64,000 nt of DNA from Pseudomonas frederiksbergensis (GTDB lineage Bacteria > Pseudomonadota > Gammaproteobacteria > Pseudomonadales > Pseudomonadaceae). The stretch covers positions 857,501-921,500 of the forward strand of contig NZ_CP018319.1 in the NCBI RefSeq assembly GCF_001952935.1. Direction: 5' to 3'. Shown here piece by piece: positions 30,809-39,485 of this stretch. Numbering within the stretch: position 1 is the first letter of the stretch; each line of letters begins with the position of its first letter. Position numbers and translations under genes: made by a program. Below the pieces are notes generated by a model. That model was not told the origin of the DNA. It did not search any database and saw only the letters and a list, made by a program, of their open reading frames with translations.

Positions 30809-31867
30809 CTATGCGTTCTGAGGCTCCACCTGATCGCCAACGTTTTCCATCTCCGACCACCAAGCACAACCCCGCTGCGGATACATCAGATTAAACGCCT
30901 GCCCCATCTGCGGCGTAGTAATCGACACATTCCGCTCCCAGGCCAACGCCAGAATGCGGTCGAAAGGTTCGTACCAGGCGTGCATCGACAAATCGAACGT
31001 GCCGTTGTGGATCGGCAATAACCAGCGACCTTTAAGGTCGATGTGCGCTTGCAAGGTTTGCTCTGGCTGCATGTGCACATGCGGCCACTCAACGTTGTAG
31101 GCACCGGTTTCCATGAGTGTCAGGTCGAACGGGCCGTACTGTTCGCCGATGCGTTTGAAGCCGTCGAAATAACCGCTGTCGCCGCTGAAGAAGATTCGCG
31201 TGTCACCATCGATCATTACCCACGAGGCCCACAGCGTGCTGTTGCCATCGAACAGACCTCGACCGGAAAAGTGCTGCGAAGGTGTGGCGATGAACTGAAT
31301 ACCGTCGACCTCAGTACCCTGCCACCAGTCCAGTTGCCGGATTTTGCTGGCGTCGATGCCCCATTTGATCAAGGTGTCTCCTACGCCCAGTGGTGTGAGG
31401 AAGTACTTGGCCTTGTCCGCCAGTTTGAGCACCGCTTGATAATCGAGGTGGTCGTAGTGATCGTGGGACAGGATCACCGCTTCAATCGGCGGCAGTTCTT
31501 CGAGGCTGATCGGCGGCTGGTGAAAGCGCTTGGGGCCGGCCCATTGCACCGGTGAGGCGCGCTCGGCGAAAACCGGGTCGGTGATCCAGAATTTGTCCCG
31601 CAGTTTCAGCAGTACGGTGGAATGGCCGAGGCGGTAGACGCTGTGGTTGGGTGCAGCGATCAATGCGGCCTGAGTCAGGGTTTGCACCGGGACAGGCGCC
31701 GTCGGGCGGGTGTTACGCGGTTTGTGGAAGATCATGTTCCACATGATGCGCAGGGTTTTGCGAAAGCCTTCGCGCTTTACCAGCGCATGGTTTCGAAAGA
31801 GCCCTTCTACCTGGCGGGAAGCTTGCGGCGTAGAGGCGTTATCCGATGGGGAAATTGAAGTGGCCAT
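30809..31867 (-). CDS. MBL-fold metallo-hydrolase (RomA/NAPE-PLD-like)
   Basis: A 352-residue protein from MATSISPSDNAS. The metal site is SHDHYDHLD (H-x-H-x-D-H) near residue 140, with further ligands in FIATPSQHFSGRG, RIFFSGDSGYFDGF and LLPIHNGTFDLSMHAWYEP. The order fits the RomA/NAPE-PLD-like branch, hydrolases of lipids or small amides; the substrate is unknown. A TetR gene lies divergently with a palindromic operator between them, so repression by that regulator is likely. Confidence 0.85.
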   Translation of the reverse strand: MATSISPSDNASTPQASRQVEGLFRNHALVKREGFRKTLRIMWNMIFHKPRNTRPTAPVPVQTLTQAALIAAPNHSVYRLGHSTVLLKLRDKFWITDPVFAERASPVQWAGPKRFHQPPISLEELPPIEAVILSHDHYDHLDYQAVLKLADKAKYFLTPLGVGDTLIKWGIDASKIRQLDWWQGTEVDGIQFIATPSQHFSGRGLFDGNSTLWASWVMIDGDTRIFFSGDSGYFDGFKRIGEQYGPFDLTLMETGAYNVEWPHVHMQPEQTLQAHIDLKGRWLLPIHNGTFDLSMHAWYEPFDRILALAWERNVSITTPQMGQAFNLMYPQRGCAWWSEMENVGDQVEPQNA

Positions 31868-31987
31868 GACTGAATGACTCCAGGAAAACCACCTGATTCG
31901 CAGTTTTCCGCTTGGGACGATAAATGGCCAAGGCACGCACGCATCAGCCGGAGATCTATTGTTCGCTGCGCAGGGTTAACAAAACAT

Positions 31988-32003
31988 TACACTGCACAGT
32001 GTA
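31988..32003. promoter_or_regulatory. Palindromic operator candidate between the MBL and TetR genes
   Basis: TACACTG-CA-CAGTGTA is a perfect 7+2+7 inverted repeat. It lies in the divergent spacer, 121 bases upstream of the MBL start and 78 bases upstream of the tetR-type start, the expected place for TetR-family autoregulation. Confidence 0.6.
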
Positions 32004-32080
32004 GTTTCAAGGTTGCATCAAAGCCGATCGCAAGTAAACTCCCAAGTGTAATTCTTACCTCTTTCTGCCGAAGCGTACTT

Positions 32081-32689
32081 ATGACAGCTCCACAGCGCCT
32101 CACTGACCGAAAACGCGAAGCCATCATTCAGGCGGCGATTGCCGAATTCCGTGCCAACGGCTTCGACATCACCAGCATGGACAAGATCGCCGCCACCGCC
32201 GGCGTGTCGAAGCGTACGGTGTACAACCATTTCCCCAGCAAGGAAGAGTTGTTCGCCGAAATCCTCAATCAATTGTGGGCGCGGGTGACGGCAGAACAGG
32301 AAACGCCCTACCGCCCTGACCTGCCGCTGCGCGAGCAGATGCGCCGAATGCTGATGGCGAAAATGCAGATGCTGGGCGATGACAATTTTCTCGACCTGGC
32401 GCGGGTGGCCATCGCCGCCACCATCCATTCCCCCGAGCGCGCCCAGAATATGGTGTGCCGAATGGGTGAGCGCGAAGAAGGCCTGACCGTGTGGATCCGC
32501 GCCGCTCAGGCCGATGGCCGTCTGAAACCGGTCGCCCCCGAATTCGCCGCACAGCAGATTCAGGGGATGCTCAAATCCTTCGCGTTCTGGCCACAGATTT
32601 CCATGGGTCTGCCCGGCTTGTCAGCCGAGATGCAGACCACGGTGGTGGAGTCGGCACTGGACATGTTTCTGGCCTGCTATCAGCTCTAA
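32081..32689 (+). CDS. TetR-family transcriptional repressor
   Basis: A 202-residue protein starting MTAPQRLTDRKREAIIQAAIAEF. The TetR HTH is FDITSMDKIAATAGVSKRTVYNHFPSKEELF (residues ~25-56); the C-terminal ligand-binding half is alpha-helical and of AefR-like type. It is divergent from the MBL-fold hydrolase and probably binds the palindrome at 31988. The next gene downstream (DUF1003) is 138 bases away and probably separate. Confidence 0.88.
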   Translation: MTAPQRLTDRKREAIIQAAIAEFRANGFDITSMDKIAATAGVSKRTVYNHFPSKEELFAEILNQLWARVTAEQETPYRPDLPLREQMRRMLMAKMQMLGDDNFLDLARVAIAATIHSPERAQNMVCRMGEREEGLTVWIRAAQADGRLKPVAPEFAAQQIQGMLKSFAFWPQISMGLPGLSAEMQTTVVESALDMFLACYQL

Positions 32690-32827
32690 TCGCGTTGCAA
32701 TAAATGACAATGTCCGCTGCCTCGGCGGTGATCGGTGGCGCTGAATAAAACACCGCAATGTGTTTCAGAATGAAACTGGCGCTGGGGCTATAGTGGGCCT
32801 CAGTCCCAGCGCCATGCAGAGAGCACC

Positions 32828-33370
32828 ATGACCACCACGACTTCCGGCACCAAACCCGCCCCCGCCCCAGTTGACCACCTGCGCTTTCATCGCCCTCACG
32901 CCCACCTGGCGCCCACCTTTGGCAATGACAAGTTTGCACTGCGCGCCGAGGCCTTCGCGCGGTTCTTCGGCACGCCGACCTTTCTCGGGGCGCAGACGCT
33001 GATCGTGGTGGTATGGATTTGCCTCAACCTGTTCGGCGTGGCCCACTTCGATCTCTACCCGTTCATCCTGCTCAACCTCGCCTTCAGCCTTCAAGCGGCT
33101 TATGCCGCGCCGCTGATCCTGCTGGCCCAGACCCGCCAGGCAGCACGCGACAAAGCCCAATCTGAAGCCGATGCGCTGCACCGCGAAGCACTGGCCGTCG
33201 CCAACAGTGAGCGCCAGGCACAAGCGGCGCAGAACACCGCGCAACTGCTGGAGTTACTCGAGCAAAACACCCGGCTCACCGAAATGACCAAGGCCCTCAC
33301 CGAACGCATCGAAAGCCTGACCTCGGAAATGCATCAGCACTTCGTGCGCAAGGATCAGCCGAAGGTTTAG
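32828..33370 (+). CDS. DUF1003 inner-membrane protein
   Basis: A 180-residue protein. The DUF1003 core is FALRAEAFARFFGTPTFLGAQTLIVVVWICLNLFG and FDLYPFILLNLAFSLQAAYAAPLILLAQTRQAARDK, two membrane helices with an intervening short loop. The C-terminal ~60 residues (ALHREALAVANSERQAQAAQNTAQLL and on) form an Ala/Gln-rich coiled coil facing the cytoplasm. Function unknown. Confidence 0.82.
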   Translation: MTTTTSGTKPAPAPVDHLRFHRPHAHLAPTFGNDKFALRAEAFARFFGTPTFLGAQTLIVVVWICLNLFGVAHFDLYPFILLNLAFSLQAAYAAPLILLAQTRQAARDKAQSEADALHREALAVANSERQAQAAQNTAQLLELLEQNTRLTEMTKALTERIESLTSEMHQHFVRKDQPKV

Positions 33371-33377
33371 CGCTCGA

Positions 33378-34256
33378 TCAAGGCAGTCGAAGCGCCCGCC
33401 CCAACTCATCGAACAACGTCACCACCGAACGCAAGGCGCGGCAGTCCGGGCGGGTCAGCAACCAGAGTGCCGTGTCATAACCCTGTAGTGGCTCGCTCAA
33501 CGGCTGCAACCCGTCACCGATGAGGAAATCCGGCAATGCCGCGACACCAAGCCCGGCCCGCACCAGTTCAGTCACCGACAACATGCTGTTGCAGCGATAA
33601 CCCGGTGTGACGCCGGGCAATTGCTGACGGCGCCAGACTACGGTGGGGTGATCGGGGAGGAAGTCGTCCGGGGCGATCCAGGTCAGCGACGCCAAGTCTT
33701 CGGAATCGACGGATTTCAGATACGCCTCACTGGCGCAGACTCGATAGGAAACCTGGGCCACTCGCCGGCCCACCAAGTGCTCGGGCGGTATGCGAGTCAA
33801 GCGCAAGGCGATATCGGCATCCCGCCGGCTGAGGTTGGCGAAGTCGTTGGACGTACTCAGCTCGATGGTCAGCGCCGGGTAACCAGGCATGAACTTCGCC
33901 AACGCCGGCAGCAACAAGCCTTGCAAGACCGAGTCGGTGCAGGTCAGGCGCACCGTGCCGCTGATGACTTCACCGCCCTGCTCCACCCCAATGCGCGCCG
34001 CCTCCAGCGCCTGTTCGGCCCGCTCAGCCTGCTCGGCCAGGGTTTGCGCCAAGGTGGTGGGCAAGTAGCCGGCGCGGCTTTTTTCGAACAGTTGCTGGCC
34101 CAGCGCAGCTTCCAGTCGGCGCACGGCGCGAAATACGGTGGAGACATCGACCTTCAACAGCGTAGACGCCCGGGCCAGAGAGCCGCCACGCACCAACGCG
34201 AGGATCAGCGACAGGTCGGGGTAATCCAGTCGATAGTGCGTTGATGCATTGATCAA
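33378..34256 (-). CDS. LysR-family transcriptional regulator
   Basis: 292 codons. The HTH is LILALVRGGSLARASTLLKVDVSTVFRAVRRLEAALGQQLF, followed by the LysR effector-binding domain ending near FDELGRALRLP. No in-frame ATG precedes the HTH; the first reasonable start is the TTG at 34256, although the frame stays open to 34892. It is divergent from the amidotransferase-like/ABM gene pair and likely controls it through direct repeats in the 78-base spacer. Confidence 0.82.
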   Translation of the reverse strand: MINASTHYRLDYPDLSLILALVRGGSLARASTLLKVDVSTVFRAVRRLEAALGQQLFEKSRAGYLPTTLAQTLAEQAERAEQALEAARIGVEQGGEVISGTVRLTCTDSVLQGLLLPALAKFMPGYPALTIELSTSNDFANLSRRDADIALRLTRIPPEHLVGRRVAQVSYRVCASEAYLKSVDSEDLASLTWIAPDDFLPDHPTVVWRRQQLPGVTPGYRCNSMLSVTELVRAGLGVAALPDFLIGDGLQPLSEPLQGYDTALWLLTRPDCRALRSVVTLFDELGRALRLP

Positions 34257-34263
34257 TTGGGAT

Positions 34264-34293
34264 AACGCCAATATTGAGTGCGTGAACGCCAAT
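34264..34293. promoter_or_regulatory. 21-base-spaced direct repeats between lysR and its divergent operon
   Basis: AACGCCAAT occurs at 34264-34272 and again at 34285-34293, exactly two helical turns apart, followed by CTATAG as a possible -10 region. This fits a LysR-type binding region. Confidence 0.45.
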
Positions 34294-34334
34294 CTATAGT
34301 GGGCGCCAGGAATCAACAAGCGTGGAGCGCACTC

Positions 34335-35042
34335 ATGGAAACCCGCCCAATTCGCATCGCCCTGATCGGCGATTACGACTCGCAAGTCACCGCTCACCAG
34401 GCGATCCCCATCGCCCTCGGCATGGCCGCTGAACAGGCGAACATCGACGTGCAGTTCCAGTGGTTGGCCACCGACCGTATCAGCGCCGATGCGCCATTGG
34501 CTGATTTCGACGGTTTCTGGTGCGTGCCCGCCAGTCCTTACCGCGATATGAACGGTGCATTGCGAGCGATTCGTTTTGCCCGTGAACAGCAACGGCCGTT
34601 CCTGGGGACCTGCGGCGGCTTTCAACACGCCGTACTCGAATACGCCCGAAATGTTCTGGGCTGGGACGATGCCGAACACGGTGAAACATCGCCGGATGCG
34701 GAACGAGCGTTGCTCACGCCTCTGAGCTGTTCGCTGGTGGAAGCCGTCGACAGCATTCATCTGGTTGAAGGTTCGTTGATCGCCGAGGCGTACGAAAGCG
34801 CTGAGATTGTCGAAGGATATCGCTGCCGCTACGGCGTTAATCCAGCGTTCGAACCTGAGTTGTTGAGCCAACAGTTGTGCGCTGTTGGCCATGATGCCTC
34901 AGGTGACTTACGGGCGGTGGAACTCAAAGGGCATCCGTTCTTCGTCGCAACACTGTTCCAACCTGAACGCGCAGCGCTCAAGGGCAAGCTGCCGCCGCTG
35001 GTCCGTGCGTTGATCGCAGCCTGCAAGGGGCAGAAGTCATGA
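34335..35042 (+). CDS. CTP-synthase C-terminal-like glutamine amidotransferase homologue
   Basis: A 235-residue class I GATase fold starting METRPIRIALIGDYDSQVTAHQAI with GGAG upstream. It matches the family named for similarity to the CTP synthase C-terminal region. The nucleophile elbow is present (FLGTCGGFQHAVLEYARN, Cys93), but the HPE motif that supplies the catalytic His in CTP synthase reads FQPE here (Gln209). So glutaminase activity is doubtful, and it may bind or hydrolyse something else. It overlaps the ABM gene by four bases and is divergent from lysR. Confidence 0.82.
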   Translation: METRPIRIALIGDYDSQVTAHQAIPIALGMAAEQANIDVQFQWLATDRISADAPLADFDGFWCVPASPYRDMNGALRAIRFAREQQRPFLGTCGGFQHAVLEYARNVLGWDDAEHGETSPDAERALLTPLSCSLVEAVDSIHLVEGSLIAEAYESAEIVEGYRCRYGVNPAFEPELLSQQLCAVGHDASGDLRAVELKGHPFFVATLFQPERAALKGKLPPLVRALIAACKGQKS

Positions 35043-35362
35043 TCGCCAACACTGCGCCAGCGCCTTACTACGCGGTGATTTTTACCTCCCTGCGCACCGA
35101 CGGTGATCACGGTTACGAGCAGGCCGCCACGCGCATGGTCGAACTGGCCCGTGAGCAACCCGGTTTCCTGGGGGTGGAATCGGCTCGGGGTGAAGACGGG
35201 CTCGGGATTACGGTGTCCTACTGGGCCAGCGAAGCGGCGATTCTGGCGTGGAAACATCATCCCGAGCACCGTGAGATTCGCGAGCGCGGGCGGTCGACCT
35301 GGTATTCGTCTTGTCATACGCGGGTGTGCAAGGTTGAGCGGGCGTATGCGTTCAACCAGTAA
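35039..35362 (+). CDS. Antibiotic biosynthesis monooxygenase (ABM) domain protein
   Basis: A 107-residue protein. The ABM ferredoxin-like fold is seen in YYAVIFTSLRTDGDHGYEQAATRMVELAREQPGFLGVESARGEDGLGITVSYWASEAAILAWKHHPEHREI. Such proteins are small cofactor-free oxygenases or stress proteins (YgiN-like). Its ATG overlaps the amidotransferase-like stop (ATGA), so the two are translated together under the divergent LysR. Confidence 0.85.
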   Translation: MIANTAPAPYYAVIFTSLRTDGDHGYEQAATRMVELAREQPGFLGVESARGEDGLGITVSYWASEAAILAWKHHPEHREIRERGRSTWYSSCHTRVCKVERAYAFNQ

Positions 35363-35386
35363 ATGATGCGGCGCTCTTCCGGCCGT

Positions 35387-35464
35387 CTTCGCGAGCAAGC
35401 CCGCTCCCACATTTGATCTGTGCATCAACACAAATCCAATGTGGGAGCGGGCTTGCTCGCGAAG
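35387..35464. repeat. REP pair, outward arrangement
   Basis: CTTCGCGAGCAAGCCCGCTC is followed after a 29-base spacer by TGTGGGAGCGGGCTTGCTCG. The order matches the pair at 14.9 kb. It lies just after the ABM gene. Confidence 0.88.
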
Positions 35465-35488
35465 AGGCCCGCACAATCACCGCAAAAC

Positions 35489-35815
35489 TCAGCTCTGCAC
35501 GAGACTGCGAACCGCCGAAATCTCCGGCACTTCCCGCCGATTCATATACACCCGCAACGGCTCGGTGATGTTGATCCGGTCATCGATGTTCTGATCCAGC
35601 AACAACTGGATCAGCTCACGCTTGAGCGTCATGGCCTGCGCGGAACCTGGGGCCCAGACGAATTCGCTGGTGGGAATAATGCCGTCGTCAGCCACGTCCA
35701 TGCCGAAGGAGTCTTCGCTGAAACGAACGATGTACTGGCCGGTCTTGCGATTGAGGCCGACGAAGCCTTTGAGTTGGTCGGCGGCCTGGCAGATGAGCTC
35801 GGAAGTGATGCGCAT
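35489..35815 (-). CDS. Conserved hypothetical protein, 108 residues
   Basis: Starts MRITSELICQAADQLKGFVGLNRKTGQYIVRFSEDSFGMDVADDGIIPTSEF, and ends with LINITEP-like DRINITEPLRVYMNRREVPEISAVRSLVQS. It is soluble, with no signal peptide and no motif that I can assign. The frame extends upstream but the chosen Met opens the well-conserved-looking part. Not in an operon: a REP pair follows it and glpQ is divergent. Confidence 0.65.
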   Translation of the reverse strand: MRITSELICQAADQLKGFVGLNRKTGQYIVRFSEDSFGMDVADDGIIPTSEFVWAPGSAQAMTLKRELIQLLLDQNIDDRINITEPLRVYMNRREVPEISAVRSLVQS

Positions 35816-36049
35816 GATAAACCTCACAGAAGGTCGCAAAGGACCGGTGATCGATGGTTTACACGCAGGGCAAGCGAATGGGCGTTCCCTCTGCCGGGGT
35901 AACTGCCGCGGCCAAGAGTACTGCAAAGAAGCGCACAAAACTGCTGAAAAAATCTGCCTTAAACACGTTTATGTCGGTCTGGCGATAGCGCAAGCGGCGC
36001 TCAGTTGTTAAAAGAGACGTCTTTGAAAACCTGCGAAAGGACCTCGACC

Positions 36050-37177
36050 ATGCCAGTTACCTTCACCAAGAGCGCCCTGTTGCTGAGTCTGATGCTGGGC
36101 CTCGGCCAGGCACAGGCCGCCAGCGAGCCAAGCCCCACCGCATTGGCCGCCCGCATGGGCATCCCGCATCCGGCCGTGATCGCTCACCGTGGCGCGTCAT
36201 TCGATGCCCCGGAATCCACCGTCGCCGCCTACAAACTGGCCCGTGATCTGGGTGCCGACTACCTGGAACTGGACGTGCAACGCAGCAAGGATGGCGTGCT
36301 GTTCGCCCTGCACGACGACAACCTGCAACGCACCACCGATGTCGCCAGTAAATTCCCTGAGCGCAAGGACCGCCCTGCCAACGACTTCACTATCGCCGAG
36401 CTGAAAACCCTCGATGCCGGCAGCTGGTTCAACGCTGCCTACCCGGATCGCGCGCGTCCTGCGTATGTCGGTCTGAAAATTCTGACCCTCGATGAAATCA
36501 TCGACATTGCCCAAGGCAATCCGCTGCACAAGCCCGGTCTGTACATTGAAACCAAAGAGCCGAAGCAGTTTCCCGGGATCGAGCGCGACCTCAAGGAAAA
36601 ACTCCAGGATCGCGGCTGGTTGAGCCCGGCGGGTTCGAAACTGGCGAAGAGCGATCTGGCGGTTGGCCAGGGCAAAGGTAAAGTCGTGCTGCAAACCTTC
36701 GAGAAGAGCAGCCTCGAACTGCTCCAGAAGGAAATGCCGACAGTGCCGAAAATCCTCCTGCTGTGGGTCGGCGAAGGCAGCATCGAGCCGAAATCCAAGG
36801 TGACGTTTGCCGAGTCCGGCGACAAGGACAAAGCCACCTATTACGCCAAACAGCAACCGAAAGACAAAGCCGAATTCCAGCAATGGGTCGAGTACGCCAA
36901 AGCCCAGGGCGCGATCGGCACCGGCCCATCTGCGGCGCTGACCAAGGGTGGCGATCAGAGTTACTCGGACCTGGTGCAACCCTGGATGAACCAGTACACC
37001 CACGATCAGGGCTTGTTGGTGCACGTTTACACCGTCGACGATGCCGTGGATTACCAGAAAGTCATGGACGCCGGCGTCGACGGCATCTTCACCAACCGCG
37101 CCAGCGAGTTGCTCAAGTTCTACAAACGTCCGGCGGCGGCCAGCGTGGCGCAGTTGCTGCAGAACAACGGTTACTGA
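36050..37177 (+). CDS. glpQ: Periplasmic glycerophosphodiester phosphodiesterase GlpQ
   Basis: A 375-residue GDPD enzyme. A signal peptide (MPVTFTKSALLLSLMLGLGQAQA) is followed by HPAVIAHRGASFDAPESTVAAY with the catalytic first His and Arg, DYLELDVQRSKDGVLFALHDDNLQRTTD with the metal-binding Glu/Asp and second catalytic His, and LYIETKEPKQ. The end VDAGVDGIFTNRASELLKFY-like segment is typical. It releases glycerol-3-phosphate from deacylated phospholipids. AAAGGA supports the start; an upstream in-frame Met would precede the signal. Confidence 0.93.
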   Translation: MPVTFTKSALLLSLMLGLGQAQAASEPSPTALAARMGIPHPAVIAHRGASFDAPESTVAAYKLARDLGADYLELDVQRSKDGVLFALHDDNLQRTTDVASKFPERKDRPANDFTIAELKTLDAGSWFNAAYPDRARPAYVGLKILTLDEIIDIAQGNPLHKPGLYIETKEPKQFPGIERDLKEKLQDRGWLSPAGSKLAKSDLAVGQGKGKVVLQTFEKSSLELLQKEMPTVPKILLLWVGEGSIEPKSKVTFAESGDKDKATYYAKQQPKDKAEFQQWVEYAKAQGAIGTGPSAALTKGGDQSYSDLVQPWMNQYTHDQGLLVHVYTVDDAVDYQKVMDAGVDGIFTNRASELLKFYKRPAAASVAQLLQNNGY

Positions 37178-37286
37178 TGAACGTGGGAACGATCCATACC
37201 CAGTCGCGTTCGGAGAATTAAGGGTGGATTAAGTTGCGCCGAATAATCTGATCCCACTTAAACAGATCACCTAAGGAAAGAACCTC

Positions 37287-37592
37287 ATGAAAACCCTGAC
37301 TGCCCTCTTCACTGCTGCTGCCTTGACCCTCACCGCTGGCCTGGCCCAGGCCGATGTCCGCGTCGACCAGATCCCCGAGCTGGTCAAAAGCGGCAAGATC
37401 AAGTCATTGGAATCAATGAACGAGGAGGCTCTGAAACTGCATCCTGGTGCGACCATCACCGACACGGATCTGGATAACCACTTCAATGGCTACGAGTACG
37501 AAGTCGAACTGCGCACTGCCGACAGCAAAGAGTTTGACGTGGACTTCGATGCCACCACTGGCAAAGTACTGAGCAACAAGCAAGACAACTGA
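37287..37592 (+). CDS. Exported PepSY-domain protein
   Basis: A 101-residue protein with signal peptide MKTLTALFTAAALTLTAGLAQA and one PepSY unit (ESMNEEALKLHPGATITDTDLDNHFNGYEYEVELRTADSKEFDVDFDATTGKVLSNKQDN). PepSY domains often inhibit proteases or bind in the periplasm. TAAGGA precedes the ATG and a strong terminator follows, so it is probably a single-gene transcript. Confidence 0.88.
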   Translation: MKTLTALFTAAALTLTAGLAQADVRVDQIPELVKSGKIKSLESMNEEALKLHPGATITDTDLDNHFNGYEYEVELRTADSKEFDVDFDATTGKVLSNKQDN

Positions 37593-37604
37593 TGCGCAAA
37601 TAAC

Positions 37605-37638
37605 AAGCCGCACGATCTTCGGATCGTGCGGCTTTTTT
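37605..37638 (+). terminator. Rho-independent terminator of the PepSY gene
   Basis: AAGCCGCACGATC-TTCG-GATCGTGCGGCTT followed by TTTTT: a 13-pair perfect stem with a TTCG loop. Confidence 0.95.
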
Positions 37639-37727
37639 GCATCTCAAATTCAGGTAATCAAGTCGCGCCAACGCAGCGGCAGCCCGCTAGAATCACACCA
37701 AACTGTTCATTGCAGAGATGGATCGAA

Positions 37728-38900
37728 ATGGGGCAAGCAGCGGCAGCAGATATCGCCACGATCGGCCGGATCAGTGCGGTGCCGGCGATTCTTCAAGTGA
37801 TCCGTGAACTGACGGGCCTGCGCTTCGTCGCCGTGGCCCGGGTCACCGAAGATTCATGGACGGCGTGTGCGGTGCTCGACCAGCTGAATTTCGGTCTACA
37901 GGTCGGCGGGGAGCTGGATCTTGCCACGACCCTGTGCCACGAAATTCGTCAGGCGCATCATTCGGTGGTCATCGACAAGGCCAGCGAAGACCCGCTTTAC
38001 CGCGATCACCACACCCCTCGTCTCTATCAGTTCGAAAGCTACATCGCCGTGCCGGTTTTCCGCACCGACGGACGCTTTTTCGGCACCATCTGCGCCCTTG
38101 ACCCCAACCCTGCGCCGCTCAAATCCAGCACGATCCAGAGCACCATGGAATCCTTCGCCCGGATGCTGGCGTTGCAAATCGAGGCCGAAGAAAACCTGCA
38201 AAAGACCGAAGCAGCGCTGAACCAGGAACGGGAAACCGCCGAGCTGCGCGAACAGTTCATTGCCGTGCTCGGGCATGATCTGCGCAACCCTTTGTTCGCC
38301 ATCAGCGCCGGTGCCGAAATGCTCCTGCGCAAACTCCCTGATGAGGCGAATCTGAAGCGGGCCCGGCACATTCTTACCAGCGCCCGTCGTGCGACCAAAC
38401 TGGTCGATGACGTTCTGGATTTCGCTCGCGGCGCTTTGGGCAGTGGCATTTCAGTGAACATCGAGCCGTGCCCGGATCTTGAGGATGCATTGCGGCATGT
38501 GATTTCAGAGATTCAGAGCGTTCATCCCGACCGCACCATAACCTCGTCTATCGGCGACCTGCGCAACATTCATTGTGATCGCGAGCGGGTCGCGCAATTA
38601 CTCTCCAATCTGGTGGCGAACGCGGTTGCTCACGGCGAGCACGATAGTCCGATCGAAATCAGCGCGCAGATCAACGAAGGACAGTTCGTGCTGAGCGTGA
38701 AAAACCAGGGCCTGATTGCCGAGGATGCGCGGCCCTATCTGTTCCGGCCCTACGCGCGACCGGCCAGCGGAGCACCGCAGACCGGCCTCGGGTTGGGGTT
38801 GTACATTGCCAGTCAGATTGCTCGGTCCCATGGCGGAAAACTGGACGTGGTCTCGACCGAGCAACAGGGCACGACGTTTACTTTCAGCTTGCCGGTGTGA
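37728..38900 (+). CDS. GAF-domain sensor histidine kinase
   Basis: A 390-residue soluble kinase starting MGQAAAADIATIGRIS. Residues ~15-160 are a GAF sensor (ESYIAVPVFRTDGRFFGTICALDPNP), followed by a coiled-coil linker. The HisKA H-box is FIAVLGHDLRNPLFAISAGAEMLLR (phospho-His in GHDLRNP), and the ATPase part has an N-box LLSNLVANAVAHGEHD and a G2 box TGLGLGLYIASQIARSHGG. The D-box is degenerate (SVKNQGL). No transmembrane segment and no cognate response regulator beside it. Upstream in-frame codons overlap the terminator and were excluded. Confidence 0.9.
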   Translation: MGQAAAADIATIGRISAVPAILQVIRELTGLRFVAVARVTEDSWTACAVLDQLNFGLQVGGELDLATTLCHEIRQAHHSVVIDKASEDPLYRDHHTPRLYQFESYIAVPVFRTDGRFFGTICALDPNPAPLKSSTIQSTMESFARMLALQIEAEENLQKTEAALNQERETAELREQFIAVLGHDLRNPLFAISAGAEMLLRKLPDEANLKRARHILTSARRATKLVDDVLDFARGALGSGISVNIEPCPDLEDALRHVISEIQSVHPDRTITSSIGDLRNIHCDRERVAQLLSNLVANAVAHGEHDSPIEISAQINEGQFVLSVKNQGLIAEDARPYLFRPYARPASGAPQTGLGLGLYIASQIARSHGGKLDVVSTEQQGTTFTFSLPV

Positions 38901-38915
38901 TCTGCCAGGCTCGAA

Positions 38916-39263
38916 TCACTTGACCATAATGATCAACGGCTTGGAGCGCCAGATTCGGTCGTCTCTGACAACCTCATAAAAGGTAGTCACCAAACCCGGT
39001 GTGATGAAGGTTTCCTTCACATAGAAATGCACAGGGTTTACTTCTTCAATCACGGTGATCTCATGCGTAAAAACTGTTTCAGTGCCTGCGTTGGTGATCC
39101 ATACCACCTCAAGATGATCCCCTTCGCTCAAACCCTGTTTGCCAGGGACATACGCCCGCAGACCGGGAGCCGAGGGTAAAGACACCTCACCCTCATACTC
39201 CTGACCGTCGACCGGCGTCATACTCGGGATCGTCAGTTTTTCCAACACTTCAAGCGTAGACAT
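38916..39263 (-). CDS. Hypothetical beta-rich protein, 115 residues
   Basis: Starts MSTLEVLEKLTIPSMTPVDGQEYEGEVSLPSAPGLRAYVPGKQGLSEGDHLEVVW. The alternating hydrophobic pattern and Gly/Pro turns suggest an Ig-like or beta-sandwich domain, perhaps related to repeat units of large Pseudomonas surface proteins. No signal peptide and no catalytic motif are visible. It converges on the histidine kinase with a 15-base gap. Confidence 0.65.
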   Translation of the reverse strand: MSTLEVLEKLTIPSMTPVDGQEYEGEVSLPSAPGLRAYVPGKQGLSEGDHLEVVWITNAGTETVFTHEITVIEEVNPVHFYVKETFITPGLVTTFYEVVRDDRIWRSKPLIIMVK

Positions 39264-39485
39264 GGGAACACTCCTTATCGGGATAATCGCGCCATTGCGC
39301 TGACCCGATCATCAAGCCGTCAGGAATGCGTCCCGTCTACTGTCAGAAGTAACAGGTACCCTCTAAATCAACGGGCTTGAAGCGTCGAGTCTGACCAACG
39401 GTCATGCCTGTTGAACGGGATATCAGGCCGAAGTGCTGACGATTGTGTAACGACTCGGTAAGCAAACCGATACACAGCCCTTCCG

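Noticed and set aside
34257..34892. ~210-codon N-terminal extension of the LysR frame
   Set aside because: It runs antisense through the amidotransferase-like gene, and LysR proteins start at the HTH.
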